Shown: positions 10,015 to 22,700 of the stretch, in pieces | Numbering within the stretch: the stretch's first letter is position 1 | Layout of the letters: each line of letters opens with the position of its first letter | Assembly: GCA_036925085.1 (NCBI GenBank) | Contig: JAUPFP010000001.1 | Location: 6,266,722 to 6,330,721 of the forward strand | DNA length: 64,000 bases | Origin: Brachycybe producta | Taxonomy: Eukaryota; Arthropoda; Diplopoda; Playtdesmida; Andrognathidae | Direction of reading: 5' to 3' | Position numbers and translations under genes: made by a program | Notes under the pieces: generated by a model | Database searches by the model: none | What the model saw: only the letters and a program-made list of their open reading frames with translations | Told to the model about the DNA's origin: nothing

Positions 10015-11780
10015 ACCGCCCCCAAAATTTTTTTGCCCTAGTACTCTGCTTATTGGTAAATAATACCCTGGCCACGAGTGGGAAAAAAGTTTTCAAACCA
10101 CTACTTATTGCATTTTGACATTAAATAAACGCCAAAGGTGCATTTCAAAACGCACTACAGTTTACGATTGCCCTTTAAAATGGTCCAAGAGGTGTTTGAA
10201 AACCTCAAGGCAGTTTGCTTAAATTTGACTCCAGTCACTCCTGTAGTAAGACTAGACAACTACTGACAACAACAGATAAGATTGCTATGAATGATTCTAA
10301 TTTGTATTTCAGTAATTCGGTTGAAGAGTCCCTATTAAAACAACAAAGGTAGGCGTTCTCGAACGCAACAAAAGTACGAAAACGCAACAACCAACACCCG
10401 TATGAAGTCGCAGCGCGTACATGTATGGAGGCGTTTGTTAGAAAAATTTATTCAAATTATGTATAGACCTTTTTACAGAAAAAAAAAACGAAAAAATACC
10501 TATTGAAACAATACAAACAAAAAGACTGTTCGGTGTTCTTGTTAAGGGTCACTGACCTACTATTTTTCATCACTTGACTTTACAAGTCACCTGACGAAGA
10601 AAAAAAAAAGGTAGTCAATATCTGGCAATTGAAATTGTCCAATTCCTTTGATGTCTTTTGTGCAAACATATTACCTGCTATTTATCGTTCATAAAATTAT
10701 ATCCCAATTCTTATTAAACAAAGTCCAACGACCTCACAGCACAGTTTGGTTCCATCAAAAATAAAATTTTTTTAAGTAGAATATATGACTTTTGTGGATT
10801 TTGTACATAAAAGTGTCACCAAAAAGAAAAATTATACGTTTCCGCAATCGCCAACGAACACGATAATCACCCCAAACCACTCATAACAGTTCAAAGAGCT
10901 GCCATATCATCAATCAATCAATCATATTCAACAAAAAAAAAATGAAATTATAACTTCCAAATACAATAATTAACATCAAATATGGGCATGTCTCGTAAAA
11001 ATGCATTGATAAGCATGACATAGTCATTAAGAATGCTGACTAGATCGACCACAAAGTGTGTCCCAGACATCAAAACTATTGCAAAAGTGGCCAAAAAAAT
11101 GGTCCACATGCAAGCTAATTACTACTTAGAAGGTATCTGAAATGCACCCAACTGTTCTCTGCATCCATTTTTATTTTTCACCATGGTACTTCTGGGTAAC
11201 TTTTACCATACTTAATATAACAAATCGTTAAAACAGTTCCTGGTAGGTGTTTTTAGGCCTTCGACTATTGTTACGTGGCGTTGAAAGATATTCTCTTTCA
11301 CAACCACCCAAAAGCAAATAGTCACATGTCGTTAATTCGGTACTTCGAGGAGGCTACACCATATATGAATTGAAGCGTCTCCGCTCTTAATAACCTAGAC
11401 ACTTAAGAGTTACTCTAGTTATGAGACGTATGGTCAATTTTGCGGTTCAAAAGTTTCACAAATGACTAGGAATTCGAAACGTCATGAAATTACCTTAATA
11501 CCTGAAGAACATATTGAATACTATTTTCTTAAATGTCGGTACTAAAAAACTGCAAAGCTTCATCCATATGTCGGCAATAGGAATAATTTCACACCTAGAG
11601 CTCGATAAAAACAATAACGGCATAAAAGTCGATCTACAAAAATATTTCGCCTACAAAATGAAAACGACTCTAAACTTCCTTATTTTGTAGTAACCGCATT
11701 TTTGTAAACTGTCAAGCTCTAGGAAGGTTTTTAGAATAATTACAGATGTATATCTAATTTCCATTTTGTATAATCTAATA
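10015..11780. other. Upstream flank of the ankyrin gene; no gene seen
   Basis: No coding exon is recognisable, and in particular none of the LHYAA or GHG-type exon signatures of the downstream gene. About 11433-11505 resembles 44270-44360 (both hold TTGCGGTTCAAAAGTT, then CTAG, then TTCGAAACGT and TAATAC), so it carries a short dispersed repeat. The promoter or 5' UTR of the ankyrin gene is probably here, but no motif fixes it. Confidence 0.45.
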
Positions 11781-11785
11781 GAAAA

Positions 11786-13753
11786 ATGGGAACCGTCACT
11801 CCGGCCACTGAAGAAAGTATTAAACTGTGGCTCAAAGTTGGAAATCTACGAAAACTCGAACAAGCCGTACTTGATGGATACGGAGACCAGTTACGAGGAA
11901 GAAACTCTCGCATTCCAAAAATCAACAAGTTTCTAAAAAGAGTTCCACACTACCAGGTGAGTTAAAAATGAACGCAATGTTTTTAACCAAAAAACTGTCA
12001 TAATAATAAAAAATTTGAAATATGAAATATTTAAAGGCGAAAATTGCAGCAATTCATTCTGCAGCTGCGCAAGGAAATGTTCGCGACTTAGCGAACCTGC
12101 TAGATCGGAAAGGTTTGGTTTACGGTCGGGATGGCATCGGAGCGACACCTCTACATACAGCCGTCCTTCACAATCAGATAGACGCTGTTAAATATCTATT
12201 GGAAAACTTCAAGTCATTGTTGCATGCTAGAGATCACGTGAGCTTACATCTAAATGAAATAAATGCAAATTCAATTCAATTTGAATAATATTTAACTTAA
12301 AATTACTTTTTTTTTTAGTACGGTCGTACAGCTTTGCACTATGCAGCGGCATTGCAAAGCAATAGTGATGTTTATGAATTGTTGCAGAAAATTGACGCTG
12401 ATGTGCAATTAAAAGACATGGTAAGTTTTTGTTGTTGCAAAAAGCTAATAAATTTCTAGTTTCTAAACTAATGGCTAGCATTTTACTCAGGGGCGTAGCC
12501 AGGCAACCGCAAAACCCGCAACTGCGGGGGGGGGGCGGAGGAGGTTTGGGGACGCAAAAAACGAAATGAAAGTTGATGTATTTTCAAAAATAAATTGAAT
12601 TAATTAAACAAGTGATTCCGAATCACTTGCTTAATTTATTCAGTTTTTTTCGAAAATAAATCGACTTTCATTTTGTTTATTGTGCATGGGGGGAGGAGGT
12701 TTGGGGCGCAAAAAACGAAATGAAAGTTATGTATTTTCAAAAATAATTGAATAAATTAAGCGAGTGATTCCGAATTGCTCGCTTAATTTTAATTTATTCA
12801 GTTATTTTCGAAAATAAATCGACTTTCATTTAATATTTACTTCTAAAAACTACATACTGTACTTGCACCAGTAAATGTTCGTCGAGATCAATGGGCACGG
12901 CAGAGGAACGGTTGGAATAGTCGGAAAAATAGTAGGAATAGTAGGTTTAGTTAAATTAAGCTTGTTGCAGGGTGGTTGGGGGCGCAGCCTCCAGTTTTTA
13001 AAGAATTATTAAATCAAATTAGTCCATTGTTCGACTGTTTCTTTGTTTGATTAACGGCAGGAACGGTTGGAACAATGGACAAATTTGTTAAAATAATTCT
13101 TTAAAGAAATGGGGGCTGCGCCCCCCCCCCCCCAGACCCTCTGCAACAAGCTTAATTTCCTAACCTTTCCTAACCTTCCAATTGTGCCTACTGTTGTTCA
13201 GACCTGTGCCGCCGTTCATCAAAATAGCATCCCCACCCAGTATGAGGGCTATTTGAAGAGGGATGTAAGGGGGCGGTGGCGTAACCAAGCCTAGCTACGC
13301 CACTGATTTTACTGTTATATATCCGTACCTCGGTAAGCACAACTCAAAAAAACCACTTTTTCGGGGAAAATGAGTTTAAAGTTAAGAAAAGATCCATGGC
13401 TTACTTTGCCTAGCCTTTTCAATACAAAAACCGTTTTAACTATTCACAATCACGGTTTATTTGGCTTTTAGATTGCCACAACTCAAAAATACTTTTCTGG
13501 AAAATGAGTTTAAAGTTGCATTTTTAATATCTCACTCTTCTCGCCGAGTTACGATATGTAAATTATATGCTGAGACTTGGTAGTAATTAATATTCTCTTT
13601 AAAAAAAAAATAAGGCTGGAAAGACACCACAGGATTATGCAAGTAATCCACAAGATTTTCAATTAAATCCACCTCCCGGAACAATTTTAAGCAATCCTGC
13701 GAGTAGAAGGCAGTCACGAGAGGTCTCGTCGATCTTAAGATACCCCTCGCCAC
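11786..13753 (+). CDS. Ankyrin gene, cassette 1 (residues 1-204)
   Basis: Exons 11786-11956, 12037-12237, 12319-12420 and 13615-13753. Exon A opens M-G-T-V-T and carries L-R-K-L-E-Q-A-V-L-D-G-Y-G, ending V-P-H-Y-Q. Exon B (201 bp) starts A-K-I-A-A-I-H and includes an ankyrin repeat with ATPLHTAVLHNQ. Exon C (102 bp) is one repeat, YGRTALHYAAAL to QLKDM. Exon D begins A-G-K-T-P-Q-D-Y, caps the ankyrin stack, then becomes a serine/proline-rich linker and ends in phase 1. The intron before exon D is almost entirely filled by a hAT element and a foldback MITE. Confidence 0.85.
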
Positions 13754-16700
13754 GTAAGTTAATGATCATAATCAATCACTTGAAGATTTAAGGCACGGAA
13801 AGTAAGTTCTAATTATCACGATTAAAAAAATATATTTAGCCTCAATACGTTCACAACGTTAATAGCCGAATGTTAGGGTTAAGTACTGTAAAGTGTTGGG
13901 AAGTAACTTGTCAAAAGCAATGAATTAAGTATGTAAACAGATCACTTCTCCAAGTAATTAGTAATTCATGGTATAATTGTATTACATTTAAAACTTTGTA
14001 ATTGTAGTTATTTTTCTTTTAAATTACTTTTATATTAAATTATTTTTTCTCTTAAATTATTTTTTCTTTTAAATTGTTTTTTTTTCTAAATCATTTTTAA
14101 TTACTTTTCAAATTACTTTTATTTTTGTATTTTTTACTTTTAAAATACTTGGAACTTCTGCAATTAACTAGTAGTGTTTTTGATAAGCCAACACTTTTTT
14201 CTTTATCACCTGATTTGGTAATTGGATAGTAATTGAAATAGAAATTAATTAACTTGAAAAGTAATTTGTCCCAACACTAGTATTTTCATCTGTCGGCTGG
14301 AACCCTCTACACAAGGTGAATATATATGTGAAACTCACGCATTGTCCGGAGCCTCCCTAATAAAATTGTGTTACTAGCCATTTTCCTAAAGGTTTAAAAG
14401 TATTTGTTCGAAACGCATGTTTCTAATATCGTTCTGATGAGGACCTTAGTTTAGAAATTAATTGTCAATATCATAACACAAATTAAAACAAAATTATTTT
14501 ATGGTGTTCGTACACACAAATTGAGATACTATGAACATGCTCACTTTTCCCTCACCTCATACAGATTTTTATTTGGATGCTGTATATTTCTAGTCAGTGT
14601 GCATGCTTCAGACTGCAAAAGCATTTCATTTTTAATATAAGACATTTTATTGCAATCTAATTCAATGGTCTTTACCGACAGTTCTTCCGATGACGAGATC
14701 AGAAGTACGATCCATAATACAAAAAGGAGACGTAACAAAACTCGAACACGCCATTCTACAAGGAAGTGGTGAAAGACTTTTGGGAGAAACAGCCATAAGC
14801 AGCAGAGTCCGAAATCTTTTAGAATCAGTACCACAACATTTAGTATGCAATTCATTTATTCATATTAGGAATGTCTTCTATTAACTATTATCATAATTCC
14901 ATTTTCCATTTCGACAAACAGAACAAGTTGGCTGCATTACAAGTAGCAATCGAGAATGGATCACTGCGAGATGTTCAAAACCTTCTCAACAGAAAGTCTT
15001 TGGTACTGGCACGTGATAAAGAAGGATTGAGTGTTCTTCATAAAGCCGTACTTAACGGACAGAAAGACATTGTGGAATATCTTGTGTCCGTTAATCCAAA
15101 AGGAATATTTGCTAAAGATCATGTAAAGAAACATATATTTAAGCATATTCAAGATTTCGTTAATGGTTTCGATGAATATGTTTCATTTTGTTAGGACAAG
15201 CGAACTCCAGTCCATTATGCTGCAGCACTTGAAGACAATGGAGAAATCTACAATTTGCTTATGGAAGCTGGTGGAAACACTTCTACACCAGATTGCGTAA
15301 ATTCTTTTAAAGTTAAACAAAACTTATATAATACAAAATAAAAATGCTTCTTCATATTAAGGACGGTAAAACACCAGAATATTACAGACAGAATCCAGCA
15401 AGCTTGGATCTGAAAAAGGCTTTGGAACGTCGATCTGAAGGATCGGGAAAACTTAGCACATCCACAACAACTGAATATCAACCAAAAATAACAAAATCTG
15501 GAAAGCGTGAGTACAGCAAAACCTAAACCTTGAACCCCTAACCCACCCCCCCCCCTCCATACGCCTATGTAGATTATGCTAAAAGTTTTTTTCATGGCAA
15601 TATCATCTTCAAAAATAAAACATGACAATGACCCGTGTTTTGAATTTTCCATTGACGTTTTATGTTTAGTTAAACATGAAAAGACACAAAACTGAAACAA
15701 ATGTCAGCAGTACTCGAGACAAAACCACAACAAATTTGTGACACAGCACAAAACAAATTGGGTTTTGTTTCTATAGCTGTCCCCATAGACGTGCGCAATA
15801 GTCTTAATCTAAGGGTTGCTTTGAAGTGTTTTGTTTTACTGTTCTGTTGTTGTTTTAATACTAATAGTCTACACTGCAGACACACAGTTGAGAAAATGTT
15901 GCATAACACCACGAGACAAAACACGAACCTGTTGATGTTTACCGACTTACAGCGGGACATGGAATCGTTTGTGAAATTACAGACAAAACATAAAAGTGAC
16001 AGAATTATTTTAGAATTGTCGCTATAATTTGCCTTGAAACACTCAGTTTCTGCTTTGTTTTTGTTTTGTCATATTGGTGTGAATCGCAAATCTGGCATAA
16101 GAATTACACGGAAGGTGAAGTAAAAATTACAGCAGTGACTTTTAAAACGTTTGTCAACTGTTGCCAATTTACTGCCAACTGCTTTACAATTTATGAAGAT
16201 GCCCTTAATTTGTAAATGTGCCTATAAAGCTGCTCGCCCATGCGGCGCGGCGCGAAATTTACAAACAAAGGTCTGTCCACTATGAACGCGGCACAGCACA
16301 GTTTGCCCCCTCCATCCCTACTTCCTCCTCCAGTATCCATGGAGACAACGATGAGTAGTGATGAGGAAGTAATTTTTTGGCTGCTGTGGTGGAGGCAGAG
16401 GAGGAAGAGAAAGTAGAAAAAACTATGGAAGGAACCTGATAAATTCTTCTCCGCTCTCCGGTTCATTAGGGCGGAAGCGAGGAGAAGCGCAGCGAAATTC
16501 CGACTTAAGAAGTTTCAAACTTTTTCTAGAGCGGTGCCGAGCCGCACTTCCGCTCTAATGAACGGGGCTCCATCTATTTACATGCATTTTGTTTGGGAGC
16601 CGTTTTTTCTCCACGCCGCATCGCCGACCTAGTGGGCGAGAAGCTAAAACTTAAAGCGTGAAAAAAACAAAATATATTTCAAGAAATTGTTATTCAAATG

Positions 16701-19700
16701 AACTAATTAAAAATATTTCTCCAACATTTAAAAACAATTATTCCACAGGCGAAGTAACATCTTCTCAAGTTCCAACAGGAAATTCAAACAACATCATTAA
16801 ACAATGGCTACGAAGTGGTGACATCGATAAACTAGAGAAGGCAGTCATAGAAGGCCACGGTTTAAGGCTTTTACGAGAAACTACCTCCGATCCCAGAGCT
16901 CGAGCATTCTTACGAACAGTACCAGCCTACATGGTACAGTTTTTAATACGATCATGCACTTTTCTGTTATTATATCATTCGATTTTTTTTCCCTTCAAAG
17001 GCTAAAATCAATTCGATTCACGACGCAGTGTGCCAGGGTGAATTACGGAATATCAAACTGTCACTAGATCGTAAGAAGTTGGCCATGTCAAGAGACCAAC
17101 TAGGTCTAGGGTTGCTACAGAAGGCAGTCCTGTTTCAACACAATGATATTGTGAAGTTCCTTTTAGAAAACTACCCGGAAATCAAAAACATCAAAGACAA
17201 GGTTTTGATTGAGTTATAAATTGTGCCAGTTTACTATAAATAGCAGTTTTATATGGTCATCCATATCAATGTCTCAGAGGTAAACTGCGTTAAGTCACCA
17301 AACCTAAATTTTACAGGGGAGTTGAGTCATTCGGAAGTTTTACTTTTCATTGAAGGAATAGGACTTAACATGGTTCGTTACTTGGTCTGACGGCATAAAA
17401 GGGCGGAGGAAAAGAAATTCTAATGCAGGGCACAATTGCCTGTGAATTTTGCTCCCGTCATTTATGACGGGTTACCCCACTAGTTGCAGTATAAAAGACC
17501 ACGCATTATAAGTGGGTGGGGAATCTGGGAATATAATTATAATTATTGAAGGATGAGGAACTCGTAAAAAAAATAAGAGAAATAAGAACATATGTCCAAA
17601 AAATTTTGTTACAATTTATATGGAAATTGCAAATAAGCATAAAAATAATTTAAAATAACTTAAATGTTATGCATTTTGGATTTTTGGTTTAGCTTTTCAT
17701 CAATTACATTAGTAGTTTTTAATTTTCTTACTTCTTTTATAAACGAAATTTCCTGATTATTTGAGAAAAATAACTTTTCCCTGACTCAATATAATTTCCC
17801 TGACTTTTTATGTCAGTATGGATCCCTGGATTTAGTCAATAAATGCATTTATGCAAATAAATACAAAATCATCAGATTAAATCTCATTTAGACAAGTCAC
17901 CACATTTTTTTAAGTTTACAAAATTAATTGCAAACTTTCCATTTTATAAAAACAATCGAAATACAAAATTCTAATTTTAGTAAAAAAAATTTTTAATTTT
18001 TGTAATTTCATCAACCCCGACTATTATTAGTATTGGTGCAAAGTCAGTGTACCTGTAGAATGATTAATAATTATTCATTTCAGACTGGAAGAACTGCTTT
18101 ACATTACGCAGCAGCAATGAAAAACAACCAAGAAATTTATGACATGTTAATAGCTGCCGGTGCAGACACCACACTTCGAGATATGGTAAAGCACAAAGGG
18201 TTTCGTACTTCAGATTAAGTATTAGATGTATGTATAACCTATAAAACTGTTCTTATGTCAATAGAAAGGAAATACAGCCGAACACTACAAGAAGGAAGAA
18301 GGAGGAGAACTAGATGTGACTGAAATCCTCAACAGAGTTAATCGACAACGTAGCCGACAAAACAACGCAGCGAAACAGATTACGGCAAAACCGCAAGAAA
18401 CTAGTTCGTACATCTTTTCGCCTATTGTAACAATTTGGTTAGAAATACGTCGATATCACAACTAAATGATTGCCTGTAGCCTAGCATGTGGATGTCCTCA
18501 TTGGCTCAAGTTTCAGCCAAGTGACATTGTGGCCCATTGGCTGACGTTTGGCATGCTAGACTATCGGCGATCACCTACGCTTCGACGTAATCTACTTAAC
18601 ACTAGGATAATGATTCATAAGATGAAAAAGAAGAAGAAAAAAAAAAACAAGATAAATGACATCACTTACCGTATTTTGTCGTAGCGTTTAGCATCACAGG
18701 TGGAAATATACGAAAGTGGATTCATGCCGAAGACATTAAAAAACTGCAAAAGGTTGTCTTAGAAGGTCAAGGATACAAACTCCTTCTGGAGACTTCAAAC
18801 AACCCTAAAGTCAAACAGTTTCTCGTCAGTGTTCCCGCCTTGGTGGTATAAGTTGTCACATTTAAACACAAAGCGCGTTTGATATATATAGATATATAGA
18901 TATTTAATAATCAACTTTCAGACCAAAATTCGCGATGTTCACAACGCTGTCGTGTCCGGCGACATTCAGGGTGTAGAGTCATCAATTGAGAAACCAATTA
19001 TCCTCCTCGGCAAAGATGAACTCGGTATGACTCCACTTCACAAAGCCGTACTCCTAGAACGAGAAGAACTTGTACAGTTTATTGTCAGCACCGTTCCAGC
19101 GTCACTTAAGGTTACAGACGAGGTAAAATTAATATGATATTTTTAACATTTACAGCAATGGAAATTAATTGCACTTTATCATTTAGGATGGCAGAACAGC
19201 ACTTCATTATGCTGCAGGTATGAAAGACGATGGCAAAACATACAACATGCTCGTTAAGGCTGGATCTGATCCTCAAGCAACAGATAATGTAAATATTTTA
19301 AATTTTATTAGAATTAACTTAACACGTTACCAGCGACTCGGAGCTAACTGTTCTCAAGCTAATAATAGTATTGAGGAAACAGTTTCGCACTTCAAATTTT
19401 TAGAGAGGGCCCTCAAAATAAAGTTGCACTCGGAGGCCTCCAAATGATTAAGTCGCCACTGTTGTCTCTATTGTGCATTACCCTACTACTCACCGAACCG
19501 CACATCAAACGGTACTAACAGGTGATAATACTGGCCCGGGTGGCAAGGTGACAAATGCCGCCTGCGCCAGTATTAAGCGCCAGTGTGCCAAACATTTACT
19601 TTTAGAAACTGCTGAGGAGTGGCCATAATATGCGTTTCGTTGAAGGATAAATACATTATTTCTAAAACTGCAACACCTACACTTGTCATTTTAGTTAGAA

Positions 19701-22700
19701 CTTGTTAACGACATAAAAAACGTGTACATGCAGTAATTTGAACTGTATTAGTAGACACTTAAAAAGTTATTGTTTAAACAAGCCGGTTGGAACCTCTAGA
19801 AATTGTAATAGTGTCGGGATGTTCTCGAAACTGCAAGGATCCAGGAAGCCACCTTAAACGGGAATACGCTTGGGTCTTTCAAAACTAAGAAGCTCTTATA
19901 GCATATAAAAACTTAGAAGACCTTGGGATCTTCTCAAAATTGAGTGGCCCTCGAGAGCCTCTCGTAACTGTGAAATCTAAATTTACGGTTACCAATATTA
20001 CAAACATGTCTACACGGTTCGTACTATTTTGGAAAAAAATGTTAGTAATTTTTGTAGTCCTCTTCGCACGACACTAGAAAAAAATATTTTGGAGGGTGGT
20101 GAGGCGCCTATGCAGATATTGCCAGCCTAGGATTTTGTAGCCAGTGCCGTGTTTGCTTTCTATATGTAATTAAGTGTTGAATGTTTTATAAATCTATTTT
20201 CAAGAGAGGCAAGTCTGCTGAACATTATCTCAAACATCCAGGAGAATTAGACATGAGACACCTACAAGCGCACATTCAGCGCAGTAAACCAACTGCAAAA
20301 GGAAAGCAGGAAACTCACAACAACAACAACAACAACGTCAAGCGACAATCAGTAGCGCCAAACTTACGACCCGTACGTAAAGGTACTGTATACAAGCACA
20401 ACTTTGAAAATTCCGTGAAAAGTATTAATTTGTAAATTTTCATTTTTTTATATAAAGCAGCCAACAGTGCGGTGAACAACGAGAACATCACAAAAATGAT
20501 TCAACAGGGAGATCTCGAAAAGCTAGAACAAATTGTCCTAGATGGGCATGGAAAACGCCTCGTTGGAAAATCATCATGGAATGAAGACGTTCGCGTATTC
20601 TTAAAGAAAATCACTCAATACATGGTAAAAAAAAATCACCTAAGTTACAAGTTCTTAAAAGATGATTACAAAAATATAAAACACAGGACAAGATCTACGC
20701 CATTCACACCGCTGCAGCAACTGGGGATCTACTTGTTCTTCAACAACTATTGGACAAGAAAAAAATGGTGATGGCAAAGGATGAATATGGTCTTACTGCT
20801 CTACATAAAGCAGTCAAGTATGGACAAACAGATGTTGTCAAATATTTGCTACAAACGTTTCCAGCAAGTCATCTAGTCAAAGATCAAGTGAGTTGCTGCT
20901 CTGCAGTTGTCAGTGATCAATTGACTGTATACACAAACACATGTCACACAAACACAAACAATTAATTTTTAATGTGATATTTCACAAATTGCAAGGACTA
21001 ATAATTGTGAACACCAGGCAGGCATAATTTTTTTTGCAAAAGTCTAACAGCAATATGACACATACTGTACATGGAAAAATCAACTTCAAAAAGAAGTTAA
21101 AAGTATTTTAATGACTCAAATAGCAAAATCAATGAAACAGTGTTGTTTTTCGAAAGAATGTAAAAAAAAAATTTTTTAATTTAAAAAAAAAATTCTATCT
21201 TAATTTTCAACATATTTAACTTGCTATCAATGTGCCTTTCAAGTGTAAGCAACGCTCGAACTCAAGAGAGTAATCTCAGGAGCAAAACTAAGAGAAACTT
21301 GAAAGTGATTTAAAACCAGGAGTGACTACATCATTTTGAGAGTATTTCCATGTTGAAATTTCTTAAAATAAGCTTTTTATGTTTTGCCTATAAAAAGTAA
21401 ATTTTGAAATGTATCAATATGAAAATACTATTAAGTGGACTCATCTATCACTCTAGTTTCTAACTAACTGTCAATTTCTCCTTAGTGTTCCACTTCTGAG
21501 ACGCAGAATAACTAAAGTTCGAAAATCAGCTGCTCGTAAAACAGCTTACAGTTGTCACTATAACGCAAAGATTAATTATTATGAACATAATGAAAAATGA
21601 TCATACATTTAAATTTCTTCTAGAACCAATTAATTTACTTTGATTTGCATTCTATCAAATTGTTTTAAATTTTAGGATGGAAGAACTCCTCTGCACTATG
21701 CAGGATTGTACAAAAACAGAAATGAAATCTATGATATTTTAGTGAGTAGAGGAGCTGACCCTAAAATCAAAGATCAGGTATGTAATGCAAGGCCCTTGAC
21801 ACACAGGCCACTTTTGGTGATTGATTTTCACTGCAAAATGTTGTCGCAGGTGGCTGGGCTGTGCTTGCTACATATTGCTAAAAAGCCGGTTTAAATCGCT
21901 TTTTTTTTCTTCATTTTAATGAGATAATTTACTTTTAAATAAATATATTTTTAATTCATAATTGACTGTTTTAAACTTCTAACAATAATTACTAGACGTG
22001 GGATAAATCCTAAATTTTCTCGAATGCGAATCCTAAAAGGTTCTTGAAACCTTCATATAGGAATCCTATATTAATCATTAAGAAGATACAAATAAATGAA
22101 ATAAGATTAAATGTTAAATTATAATTAATAAAAAAACAAGTGTGTCACTCAGGGTCGCCACAAGGTGATATTGGTGATCCGGGTACCACCGAAATTGCAA
22201 CAATCGCCGTTTTTTGTTAGTGAACGCTTCTATTGAATATCAATGGAGTTAAAACTAATTTTATCAAAGTTTTTAACAATTTTTATTTAGCTTAGGATTC
22301 GAAAGACGAAAAGCGCGAAGATTCGAGTTTTCGAATCTCGAATATTTTTCAAGATTCGCAGGATTCGAGGATTCGAATGTCCCATTCCTAATAACTACAA
22401 AATAACAAAATAAAATAAGCTTAATTATGATTGTTTAAAATATTCAATATTTTGAAAACGTTACGATAAAATACAACCGATTTATAAATATTAATACTAA
22501 AAAAAAAAAGAAATAGAGTTCAAATGCAATGAAATTTCAAAATTAAAAAAAAACTATGCGATTTCAATAAAACAATCCTGAATTGCAAAGTCAATTAAAA
22601 CTTCACAAAGTATTGATATTTTATGTTTAGAAAGGGAAATCACCAGAATATTATTCAGAACACCACAGTAAACTGGATGCTCCAACACCACCAAAAGCAT

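Noticed and set aside
14541..14855. 104-codon minus-strand frame
   Set aside because: Antisense to ankyrin cassette 2 exon A and the preceding intron, with no independent support.
15248..15700. 150-codon minus-strand frame opposite the ankyrin gene
   Set aside because: Its 3' half is the shadow of an ankyrin exon D, and the rest crosses an intron.
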